NCBI GenBank assembly: GCA_025056175.1
Contig: JANWWK010000043.1
Span: forward strand, 1-64,000
Direction: 5' to 3'
Length of the DNA stretch: 64,000 nt
Source: Anaerolineales bacterium
GTDB taxonomy: Bacteria; Chloroflexota; Anaerolineae; Anaerolineales; Villigracilaceae
The notes beneath the pieces are model-generated. The model was not told where the DNA came from, searched no databases, and worked only from the letters and a program-made list of their open reading frames with translations. Below are positions 26,401-33,272 of the stretch, piece by piece. How positions within the stretch are numbered: the first letter of the stretch is position 1; every line of letters begins with the position of its first letter. The translations under genes and the position numbers were made by a program.

Positions 26401-26976
26401 CCCGATTTGATTTTGCTGGATTTGAACATGCCGGAAATGGATGGCTTTGCCCTGCTGGAAATTCTCCGCAGCCGCGAAAGCACCCGCGACATTCCGGTCG
26501 TCATTCTCACCGGACGCCTGCTTTCGGAAACCGACCTGGAACGCTGTCATCGCGGCGTGGCTGCCATTTTAGGCAAAGGGTTGTTCACCGCAGAAGAGAC
26601 TCTGGCGCGGCTTCAAGCCATTCTGGAGCGGCGCGGCGCTTTGAGCGCCACCACCCGTCCACTGGTGCGCCGGGCGATGGCGTTCATTCACGCCCATTTT
26701 GCGGAACCCATCACCCGTGAAGAGATTGCCGCGCATATCGGCATTAACGCCGATTATCTGACGGATTGTTTTCGTCAGGAACTGGGCATTACCCCCATCA
26801 CCTACCTTCGCCGCTATCGCGTTCGCCAGGCCTGTGAGCTCTTGCGTTCGTCCAGCCAATCTATCACTCAGATAGCCATGCACGTCGGCTTTGCCGATAC
26901 CGCCCACTTTACGCGCACCTTTTTGCGCGAGATGGGCATGACGCCCAAAGCCTATCGCCGAAGCATCTCACGCTGA
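23470..26976 (+). CDS. Hybrid histidine kinase: LacI-type sensor, GAF-like region, HisKA-HATPase, two receivers, AraC output
   Basis: About 1168 aa, no signal peptide or membrane helix, so likely cytoplasmic. Residues 1-295 form a LacI/GalR ligand-binding domain without its DNA-binding head (TIGFISAWPIYQ, MEHGHRQIAFIAG, SAVIASNDLSCLGAI, DDVAVIGFDDI, then RQSCGC). A GAF-like region lies at about 440-560. HisKA has the phospho-His in MVSHELRTPLSLI (about 583) and HATPase ends GMGLGLAI (about 760). A first receiver-like domain (about 815-930) lacks a clear acceptor Asp; the second (about 935-1050) has LIVDDDPG and LLDLNMPEMDG. The AraC helix-turn-helix pair ends it (FADTAHFTRTFLREMGMTPKAYRR). 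It sits before the galactan operon and probably senses an imported sugar and activates that operon. A TTG at 23464 is an alternative start. Confidence 0.9.
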   Translation: MRSPLTIGFISAWPIYQGTTIDRYAHSLIQGISAAARDAGCRLLLGCGFSVTGNNAQRRSFWPVPGPEVDFVPVGPWNTDGLIIVPDELTETQLEYVRDLQRGGFPVIFTTPEGPGPLVKVDNTLGIWQAFAHLMEHGHRQIAFIAGNPNGRGDSRERLAAYREALADAGLPLDERLIAFGEHRREGGAAAMRQILSTGAPFSAVIASNDLSCLGAIETLLAAGRRIPDDVAVIGFDDILDARALAPSLTTIRHPTFTLGRQAVLTLLEYIRGERKETTPVVVPPRLIIRQSCGCSPAQHEALFTEEFSLDELAQEMAEAALIEARNSLPEELQTQTASFLNAFTHSLSRQETAPFLSELNRALTWTEERGEDAHLWQAAVGVLLQKLNTLPNASGSEFAIRLLDRARLEISDRIQRQTTRAMLGHLDMTAQLGQLTAELLSAMNIQESAEILARHLPRIGIKNALVALYEPDEEERADHAVVLFTAGMSAAHIGLRFETRSFPPREIYPLQGAIQLTLLPLHVDERTTGVVAFEAPNPELCAAIVHNLSAALRTSRLYQEALEGRRLAEEANRLKSRFLSMVSHELRTPLSLIVGLSEMALRSKEVEKRDLEQINTSAQHLARLIGDVLDLASSEAGQLRILREPLDLSEVLRVTAEIGAQLAAEKGLDWQADLPTQGPWVMGDRTRLRQVTLNLISNAVKFTPTGRIRLSLQTGQGQALISVSDTGIGIPAAEQESIFHEFYRAERSVETAGGMGLGLAITKELIEQHNGKIWVRSPGEFGCGSTFTFALPVLSAAAERLSVSEWPASGSRVLVLTENSAATERLSSALQQQGFEVEIWRVDEHPDWLAQVPAFSPLALILDESLAAREGWVIAGILKRQPATEHIPVLAYSLDTEQNLGGLLELNYLHKPLQAAQLAKELSQLLQPSSGLQTVLIVDDDPGVLELHTRLVEQLGRKTLTARHGGEALKILEQTHPDLILLDLNMPEMDGFALLEILRSRESTRDIPVVILTGRLLSETDLERCHRGVAAILGKGLFTAEETLARLQAILERRGALSATTRPLVRRAMAFIHAHFAEPITREEIAAHIGINADYLTDCFRQELGITPITYLRRYRVRQACELLRSSSQSITQIAMHVGFADTAHFTRTFLREMGMTPKAYRRSISR

Positions 26977-27041
26977 GAGAATCTCGGAAATCATCAAAAA
27001 TACACCGTTTTCCTGCAAGACCAGGCAGACGGTTTTCCCTA

Positions 27042-27078
27042 AAATGACGATGCACCTCTTTGTCGTGCATCGTCATTT
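27042..27078. terminator. Strong hairpin between kinase and galactan operon
   Basis: A perfect 14-bp inverted repeat, AAATGACGATGCAC (27042-27055) and GTGCATCGTCATTT (27065-27078), with a 9-nt loop, lies 65 bp after the kinase stop and is followed by GTTCTG. It may be a terminator for the kinase gene; without a full T-run it could equally be an operator or attenuator for the next operon. TAAAAT at 27040-27045 overlaps its left end. Confidence 0.55.
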
Positions 27079-27094
27079 GTTCTGTGAGAACCGC

Positions 27095-27496
27095 ATGAAT
27101 GAGATGGTCAAACAACCCACCCTTCTAATGATAGGCAACGATGACCGCCTGGGGTATTTGTTGACCCGTTTTGCCGAACAAAGCGGTTTTCGGCTTGTTC
27201 GACAGCCCTATGCTCCCTGGATAGGCGAAGTACGGCAAACCCGGCCCTCCGCGCTCATTTTTGCTTCGCTCGAACAACTCCAATCGGCGCAATCGTTGGT
27301 GGAGGACCTCTCTGGCCTGGATGTGCCGATATTTGCCTGCGTTGCCCTGGCCGACGAGGCACGCGCGCGCGAATGCGGCGCCGACGCCTGTCTGGTGCAT
27401 CCACTCACCTTTGAAAGTTTCCTCGCTGTGCTGGCGGGCAATGGTCTCGCCACGCGTTATCCCTATCCATCCCAAAAAGGAGAAGAAACACCATGA
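27095..27496 (+). CDS. Pseudo-receiver protein at the head of the galactan operon
   Basis: About 133 aa. The chain follows the beta-alpha pattern of a response-regulator receiver (TLLMIGNDDRLGYLL, RPSALIFASLEQ, VPIFACVALAD, ECGADACLVHPLTFESFL). The phospho-acceptor Asp expected after PSALIF is missing (Ala-Ser instead), and the conserved Lys is replaced by the His of VHPLTF. It is therefore probably a non-phosphorylated partner domain. Its stop overlaps the start of the binding-protein gene (ATGA at 27493-27496), so it is co-translated with the transporter. The start is uncertain; ATG 27095 and 27104 are the best candidates, and an upstream ATG at 27044 lies within the hairpin. A link with the hybrid kinase upstream is inferred from position. 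Confidence 0.65.
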   Translation: MNEMVKQPTLLMIGNDDRLGYLLTRFAEQSGFRLVRQPYAPWIGEVRQTRPSALIFASLEQLQSAQSLVEDLSGLDVPIFACVALADEARARECGADACLVHPLTFESFLAVLAGNGLATRYPYPSQKGEETP

Positions 27497-29082
27497 AGAA
27501 ACTCTCTTCCCTGTTCGCGCTCATTGTGATGATGAGCCTTGTGCTTTCTGCCTGTGGCGGCGGAACGCCGGCCCCTGCGCCGACCGAGCCGTCCGCCCAG
27601 CAGCCCACAGCCGCCGAGCCAACCTCTGCGCCATCGCCCACCCAGGCGCCCACGGCAGAGCCGCTGGAGACGCTGGTCATTTGGGCCGATGATACCCGCA
27701 CGCCCATTTTGCAAGGTCTGGCTGAATCGTTTCAGGCCGAGTACAACGTAAAACTCGTGGTCGAAGACCTGGGCGTCGTGCAGGATATTCGTTCGCAAGC
27801 CATTATCGCCATTCCGGCAGGCAAAGGGCCAGATATTTATCTAGGCGTGCATGACTGGCTGGGCGCTCTGGTTTCCAGTGGCCTGGTGGCCCCGCTCGAT
27901 TTGGGCGAAAAGAAAGACGCTTTCGTCCCCTCCGCGCTCGAAGCCTTCACATATACCGACGGCAAACTGTACGGTATGCCCTACGCAACCGAAAATCTCG
28001 GCCTGTTCTACAATACCGAACTGGTGAAAACGCCGCCGGCTACGTGGGATGAACTGCTCGAAATTGGCCGCCAGCTCAAGGCTGCCGGCAAAGTGGAATA
28101 TGCAACGGCCATTTCTTCAGGCCCGTTGTACAACGCCCTGCCCCTCTGGACGGCCAAAGGCGGCTACATCTTTGGCAAGACCGAAAGCGGCGCATGGAAT
28201 CCGCAGGATGTTGGCGTGGATAGCGAAGGATTCATCGCTGGCGTTGCCTGGCTGCGCGCTGCGGTGGAAGAAGGACTGGTGCCTGAAACCTTCGATTACG
28301 AAACCGCTCATTCATTGTTCGAGACCGGCAAAGCACCCTTCCTGATGGCCGGCCCCTGGGCGCTCGACCGCATCCGCAAATCGGGCGTGCCGTATGCCAT
28401 TGCCACCAGTTTTCCCGATGGCGGCGCTCCGTTTAGCGGCGTACAAGGCTTCTTCGTCAATCCATACAGCAAGAATGTCTTGCTGGCACAGGCTTTCCTG
28501 ACCGAATACATTGCAACCGAAGATTTGATGATGCAGTTGTACAAATCGGGCAACCGCCCCTCCGCCTTCAAAGCAGTCCTCGAAAAGACCGATGACCCCG
28601 ACCTGAAGGCGATGGGACAGGCAGGCATCAACGCTATCCCCATGCCAAATATCCCTGAAATGGGCTCGGTCTGGACGGCCACCGACAACGGCATCACCCT
28701 GGCCGTGACCGGCAAGATGACGCCAGAAGAAGCCATGAAAGACGCCGCCAAGCAAATCCGTGACCTGATTGCTGGCGCGCTGGCGGGCATGGTCAACCTG
28801 CCCGGCACCTGGCAAGACCAGGTGGGCTGCGGCGGCACCTGGGACCCGGCCTGTCAGGCCAGTGCGATGAAGAAAGGCGAAGATGGTCTCTACCGCCTGA
28901 CGGTGACCCTGAAAGCCGGCACCTACGAATACAAAGTCGCCCTGGATGGCGCCTGGACGGTGAACTACGGTTCTGATGGCAAGCAGGATGGCCCGAACTA
29001 CAAATTGGAACTGACCGCCGATGCGAAAGTGACGTTCGTGTACGACCCCAACACTCACCTGGTGACGACTACCATCGAGTAA
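27493..29082 (+). CDS. Sugar ABC transporter binding lipoprotein with C-terminal X25-like starch-binding module
   Basis: 529 aa. The lipobox is LVLSACGGG (Cys about 16), followed by a Pro/Ala/Thr linker to about 52. A MalE-like solute-binding domain spans about 55-430 (LVIWADDTRTPILQGLAESF, GKGPDIYLGVHDWLG, YGMPYATENLGLFYN, PFLMAGPWALDRI). The last 95 residues (from GTWQDQVGCGGTWDPAC to the end) look like the X25/pullulanase-associated beta-sandwich: two Cys, GLYRLTVTLKAGTYEYKVALDGAW and FVYDPNTHLV. Such a module on a transporter binding protein is unusual and may help capture polymers. GH53 genes downstream suggest galacto-oligosaccharides as cargo, while the sequence itself looks like a maltodextrin binder. 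Confidence 0.88.
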   Translation: MKKLSSLFALIVMMSLVLSACGGGTPAPAPTEPSAQQPTAAEPTSAPSPTQAPTAEPLETLVIWADDTRTPILQGLAESFQAEYNVKLVVEDLGVVQDIRSQAIIAIPAGKGPDIYLGVHDWLGALVSSGLVAPLDLGEKKDAFVPSALEAFTYTDGKLYGMPYATENLGLFYNTELVKTPPATWDELLEIGRQLKAAGKVEYATAISSGPLYNALPLWTAKGGYIFGKTESGAWNPQDVGVDSEGFIAGVAWLRAAVEEGLVPETFDYETAHSLFETGKAPFLMAGPWALDRIRKSGVPYAIATSFPDGGAPFSGVQGFFVNPYSKNVLLAQAFLTEYIATEDLMMQLYKSGNRPSAFKAVLEKTDDPDLKAMGQAGINAIPMPNIPEMGSVWTATDNGITLAVTGKMTPEEAMKDAAKQIRDLIAGALAGMVNLPGTWQDQVGCGGTWDPACQASAMKKGEDGLYRLTVTLKAGTYEYKVALDGAWTVNYGSDGKQDGPNYKLELTADAKVTFVYDPNTHLVTTTIE

Positions 29083-29091
29083 TTGTAAGAG

Positions 29092-29125
29092 GGGAGGCCG
29101 GGGATGCTTTCCTCGGCCTCCCTTT
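29092..29125 (+). terminator. Attenuator hairpin between binding protein and permeases
   Basis: GGGAGGCCG (29092-29100) pairs with CGGCCTCCC (29114-29122), and TTTCTC follows. A hairpin after a binding-protein gene commonly allows more binding protein than permease to be made. Confidence 0.65.
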
Positions 29126-29158
29126 CTCATCTGGCAAACAGGGCAAGGAGGCCTGGGT

Positions 29159-30748
29159 ATGACCGTTTTTACACCCTCCGTTTCCGATAAAACGAAAACA
29201 TCTTCCCCCATCCTGGGATTGGTTGGACGCCTGGCGTTTCTCGTCGTCCTCGATGCAGCTGCGCTCTGGTTCGTCGCCCGTCTGATGTCGCTGGGATACT
29301 TCCCGTTCGGCGCGGCGGTCTCGATGATAACAGTAGCGGTCAATCTCATCTTGCTCATCAAGAAGGCCTACCCTCTGCGCTGGATGGTGATTGGACTGGT
29401 CCTGATGGTGATGTTCACCATTTACCCTATCGTTTTTACCGTGTGGGTTGCCTTCACCAACTATGGAGAAGGTCATCTCGTCACCAAACAACAGGCCATT
29501 GCTCAGATTTTGAAGGCCAAATACCTGCCTGCTTCGGGGCAATCCTACAAATGGACAGCGTTTCGCTCGCCGACGGGTGAATATGCTCTCTGGCTTCAGG
29601 ACTCTGCCGGAAACGGCTATCTGGCAAAACCGGGGGAGCCCCTTTTGCAACCCCAACCCGGCGAAGCAGGGATAGGGCAATTGGACGAAAAAGGGATTCC
29701 ACAAAGCATCGAAGGATACCAGCGCTTGAACGTTCTGCAGGCCGCCGCTGATAAAACCCTGACGGAAATTCAATTTGGAGAGGCCGGAAAGACGATTCAA
29801 ATCCGCTCTCCGGGCGAAGCCGCCGAATTATTGCCTCTGTATGTTTACGATGAAGCCCAAGACGCGATGATTAATCAAGAAACCGGCGTGGTATATCGCA
29901 ATTTGCGAGGTTCTTTTACCGCGCCTGGCGGTCAATCGCTGCAACCAGGGTTCATTGCCCCGGTTCAGTTCGATAATTTCAGAGATTTCTTCCTCAGCCC
30001 GGCTTTGCGCGGCCCGCTGCTGCGCGTCGTGGCGTGGAATTTCGGCTTTGCCTTCTTCAGTTTGTTGCTCAATTTTTCGCTCGGTCTGGCAATTGCCGTT
30101 TTATTCAACGACCCGCGCTTTCCGTTCAAAAAAATCATCCGTTCTCTGCTCATTATTCCCTACACCGTCCCCGCGCTGATTACGATTCTCATCTGGCGCG
30201 GCATGATGAATCCCCAACTGGGGGTCATCAATCGCACCATGAACACTTTGTTTGGCTGGTCGCCGCCGTGGTTTACCGACGAGTGGTGGGCCAAAATTGC
30301 CATTTTGCTGGTCAACTTGTGGCTCAGTTACCCCTATTTCATGCTGGTTTGCAGCGGAGCGCTTCAATCTATTTCTGAAGATTATTACGCCGCCGCGCAG
30401 GTAGATGGCGCCAGCCCCTGGCAACAGTTCCGTTACATCACTTTGCCGTTACTGCTCGTCGCCGTCGGGCCGCTGTTGGTGGCTTCGTTTACATTCAATT
30501 TCAACAACTTCAATCTGATTTACCTGTTCAACGCCGGCGGACCGCCAATTGCGGGCGCGCCGACCCCGGCAGGGCATACCGACATCCTGATTAGTTACGT
30601 GTACAACCTGGCGTTCTCCGGCAGCCGAGGCATCAACTATGGTTTTGCTTCGGCCATCACCATCATCATCTTCTTTATTGTTGGCGCAATTACGCTCTTC
30701 CAGTTCCGCTATACCCGCATGTGGGAGGAGGTAAGTGAAAATGTCTAA
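29159..30748 (+). CDS. Sugar ABC transporter permease, MalF-like
   Basis: 529 aa, long for the family because of an extracytoplasmic insertion. Three N-terminal helices (about 20-105) are followed by an extracytoplasmic region (about 106-285, as in MalF of enteric bacteria), then the transport domain (about 290-525). The EAA loop that contacts the ATPase is EDYYAAAQVDGASPWQQFRYITLPLL (about 405-430). It couples with the MalG-like protein encoded by the overlapping next gene. No ATPase gene is present in the operon, so a shared MsiK-like ATPase encoded elsewhere is expected. Confidence 0.92.
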   Translation: MTVFTPSVSDKTKTSSPILGLVGRLAFLVVLDAAALWFVARLMSLGYFPFGAAVSMITVAVNLILLIKKAYPLRWMVIGLVLMVMFTIYPIVFTVWVAFTNYGEGHLVTKQQAIAQILKAKYLPASGQSYKWTAFRSPTGEYALWLQDSAGNGYLAKPGEPLLQPQPGEAGIGQLDEKGIPQSIEGYQRLNVLQAAADKTLTEIQFGEAGKTIQIRSPGEAAELLPLYVYDEAQDAMINQETGVVYRNLRGSFTAPGGQSLQPGFIAPVQFDNFRDFFLSPALRGPLLRVVAWNFGFAFFSLLLNFSLGLAIAVLFNDPRFPFKKIIRSLLIIPYTVPALITILIWRGMMNPQLGVINRTMNTLFGWSPPWFTDEWWAKIAILLVNLWLSYPYFMLVCSGALQSISEDYYAAAQVDGASPWQQFRYITLPLLLVAVGPLLVASFTFNFNNFNLIYLFNAGGPPIAGAPTPAGHTDILISYVYNLAFSGSRGINYGFASAITIIIFFIVGAITLFQFRYTRMWEEVSENV

Positions 30749-31634
30749 CGTATCTCTGGTGCAACGCGCGTCGAACTCTGCCAGATTGCGGCGGAATTTG
30801 AGTATCGGGATTCGGCTGGTGATTGCCATTCTGCTGATTATTTTCTCGGTATTTCCCGTGCTGTGGATGATTTCTGCTTCGTTCAACCCGACCGGTTCGC
30901 TGGCAACGCAAACGCTCATTCCACCCAATGCCGGCCTGGATAACTATCGGAAATTGCTGACCTCGCAAGAATTTCCCTTCTGGCGCTGGATGTGGAACTC
31001 CATCAAAATTTCTTCGATTACTTCGGTGCTTTCGCTCTCAATTACCACCGTGGCTGCCTACGCTTTTTCGCGTTTTCGCTTCCGAGGCCGACTCACCATG
31101 CTGAAGGGCATCCTTCTGCTCAACGTGTTCCCTGGTCTGCTGGCGTTGGTGGCGACTTTTCTGATGATTTCGCAACTGGGGGATGTTTTTCCCGCGTTTG
31201 GCCTGAACACCCACGCCAGCCTCATCCTGGTTTATCTGGGTGGGGCGATGGGCATCAATATCTGGCTCATCAAGGGCTATATAGACACCATCCCGCGTGA
31301 TATTGACGAATCGGCCATGATGGAAGGGGCCTCCGATTGGCAAATTTTTACCATGCTTATCCTGCCTCTCTTGCGTCCCATTCTCATCGTCATTGCCATC
31401 ATCAGTTACATCGGCACCTATGGCGAGTTTGTTCTGGCGCGGGTTCTGCTCAAAAGCAGTGAGCAATACACTCTCATGGTTGGTTTGCAAATTTTTGCGG
31501 GCGCGCAGTTCCAGCAGCGTTGGGGCGTGTTTGCCGCCGGGGCCTTGTTAGGCGCGCTGCCCATCATGCTCATCTACCTTCTCTTGCAAGACCATATCAT
31601 CGGCGGCCTGACTCAAGGCGCTGTGAAAGGATGA
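30741..31634 (+). CDS. Sugar ABC transporter permease, MalG-like
   Basis: 297 aa with six predicted helices. The EAA loop is IDTIPRDIDESAMMEGASDWQIFTMLILPLL (about 180-210). The N-terminal VFPVLWMISASFNPTGSLATQTLIP and the C-terminal LQDHIIGGLTQGAVKG are typical of MalG. The start overlaps the end of the MalF-like gene by 8 bp. ATG 30741 is preferred over GTG 30735 because a perfect AGGAGGT (30726-30732) lies 8 bp before the ATG and only 2 bp before the GTG. Its stop overlaps the GH53 start (ATGA). Confidence 0.93.
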   Translation: MSNVSLVQRASNSARLRRNLSIGIRLVIAILLIIFSVFPVLWMISASFNPTGSLATQTLIPPNAGLDNYRKLLTSQEFPFWRWMWNSIKISSITSVLSLSITTVAAYAFSRFRFRGRLTMLKGILLLNVFPGLLALVATFLMISQLGDVFPAFGLNTHASLILVYLGGAMGINIWLIKGYIDTIPRDIDESAMMEGASDWQIFTMLILPLLRPILIVIAIISYIGTYGEFVLARVLLKSSEQYTLMVGLQIFAGAQFQQRWGVFAAGALLGALPIMLIYLLLQDHIIGGLTQGAVKG

Positions 31635-33244
31635 GCAAAATGGACCGAAAAGCGCGCTTCTTGGGCTTGGGCATTCTCCTTCTCTGGGCGTTTTCAGCGT
31701 GCAGCGCCGAGGGTTCTCCTGCCCTTCCCACGCCTTCCGTAGAACCCATCCCTGCGATCGCAACGGTCGCTCCGACGCCTGGGCCGGCTGCCCTGCAAAA
31801 TCCAGGCTTCGAGCAGCAAGATGAAAAAGGCTTGCCGACCGGATGGCTTGTTCAGGGCGATGTTCAGGCGGTTCGCTTCGAGAACAATGGACATTCAGGG
31901 CAATTGCGCCTTTCTCACACGTCCAATCAGGCCTATCGCGTTGAGACTTCGCAAACTGTGGAGGACCTGGCCGATGGCTGGTACACCCTGCGCGCCTGGA
32001 CTCGTTCCAGCGGCAATAACGAAACTTACCTGGCGTTGGCGTGCGGCAAGGGAGAAAACCGCGTGTATGTTCCATCGAGCATGCCCGGTTACCGCTGGAT
32101 ACAACTGGTCGTCTCTGCTGAAGTGCGCGGCGGGACGTGCGTTGTTCGCCTGGTCTCGTTTGGACTTTCGGGCAGTTGGGTCAGTTTCGACGACATCGAA
32201 CTCGTGCCGGGCCGCGCGGCGCTCTCTGTGCTGGGGGCCGATATTTCCAGCCTGAAGAAATCCGAAGACCTGGGGGGTGTCTATCGTTACAGCGACGGCA
32301 CCCCGGCGGATGCGCTCCAAATCATGAAAGACAGCGGCTTGAATTACGCCCGCTTGCGGATATGGCTGGACCCGGCAGATGGATACCACAACAAGACAGA
32401 AATCCTGGCAATGGCCCAACGCCTGAAACAGCACGGAATCAAACTGTTAGTAGATTTTCACTACTCCGATGACTGGGCCGACCCTGGAAAACAAAACAAA
32501 CCAGCGGCCTGGCAAACATATGACTTTGAGCAACTCAAACAAGCAGTGTATGACCACACCCACGATGTGTGTACCAGCCTGGTCGCCCAGGGAACACCGC
32601 CCGATATGGTGCAGGTTGGAAACGAAATCAACGCCGGAATTTTGTGGCCGGATGGCAGTTACAACCAGATGGATAACCTGGCCGCTCTGCTGACCAGCGG
32701 GTATCAGGCCGTTAAGGACTGTTCTCCTTCTACGCGGGTGATGCTCCACATTGCCGAAGGCGGCAAGAATGACATGGCGCGCTGGTTTTTCGATAATCTC
32801 ACCCGTCGAAATGTGCCGTTCGATGTTATCGGCGTATCTTTTTACCCCTATTGGCACGGCAGTCTGGCGCAGTTACAGGTCAATCTGAACGATATTTCAG
32901 CGCGCTATGACAAAGACGTGCTGGTGGCCGAATTTGCCTATCCCTTTACCCCCCTTGACCAGGACGGTTATCCCAATCTCTTTTCTCAGAAAATGATGAT
33001 AGATGGCTATCTCTACACGCCAGAAGGACAGCGTCAGATGATGCGGGACATCTTATCTATCATTCGGGCGGTCCAAAACGGGCGTGGACTGGGTCTTTTC
33101 TATTGGGATGCCACCTGGACGGCTGTGCCGGGCAACGGATGGGATACCAAAAACCCCAAATCGGGCAACCCCTGGGAAAATCAAGCCCTGTTCGATTTCG
33201 AGGGCCGCATTTTGCCGGCGTTTGCCGAATATCTCAACCCCTGA
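31631..33244 (+). CDS. Secreted endo-beta-1,4-galactanase (GH53) lipoprotein with N-terminal carbohydrate-binding module
   Basis: 537 aa. The lipobox is WAFSAC (Cys about 20), followed by a Pro/Thr linker. A beta-sandwich carbohydrate-binding module of the CBM61/CBM35-like kind spans about 50-200 (LQNPGFEQQDEKGLPTGW ... WVSFDDIELVPG). The GH53 barrel spans about 205-535: GADISSLKKSE, the acid/base Glu in VQVGNEINAGILWP (about 335), the nucleophile Glu in VLVAEFAYPFTP (about 437) and FYWDATWTAVPGNGWD. It cuts beta-1,4-galactan (arabinogalactan I) outside the cell. The start overlaps the MalG-like stop. A second GH53 without signal peptide is encoded 2 kb downstream. Confidence 0.93.
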   Translation: MSKMDRKARFLGLGILLLWAFSACSAEGSPALPTPSVEPIPAIATVAPTPGPAALQNPGFEQQDEKGLPTGWLVQGDVQAVRFENNGHSGQLRLSHTSNQAYRVETSQTVEDLADGWYTLRAWTRSSGNNETYLALACGKGENRVYVPSSMPGYRWIQLVVSAEVRGGTCVVRLVSFGLSGSWVSFDDIELVPGRAALSVLGADISSLKKSEDLGGVYRYSDGTPADALQIMKDSGLNYARLRIWLDPADGYHNKTEILAMAQRLKQHGIKLLVDFHYSDDWADPGKQNKPAAWQTYDFEQLKQAVYDHTHDVCTSLVAQGTPPDMVQVGNEINAGILWPDGSYNQMDNLAALLTSGYQAVKDCSPSTRVMLHIAEGGKNDMARWFFDNLTRRNVPFDVIGVSFYPYWHGSLAQLQVNLNDISARYDKDVLVAEFAYPFTPLDQDGYPNLFSQKMMIDGYLYTPEGQRQMMRDILSIIRAVQNGRGLGLFYWDATWTAVPGNGWDTKNPKSGNPWENQALFDFEGRILPAFAEYLNP

Positions 33245-33272
33245 CCCATCTTTCTGATTTTGCGTGAGCCTT

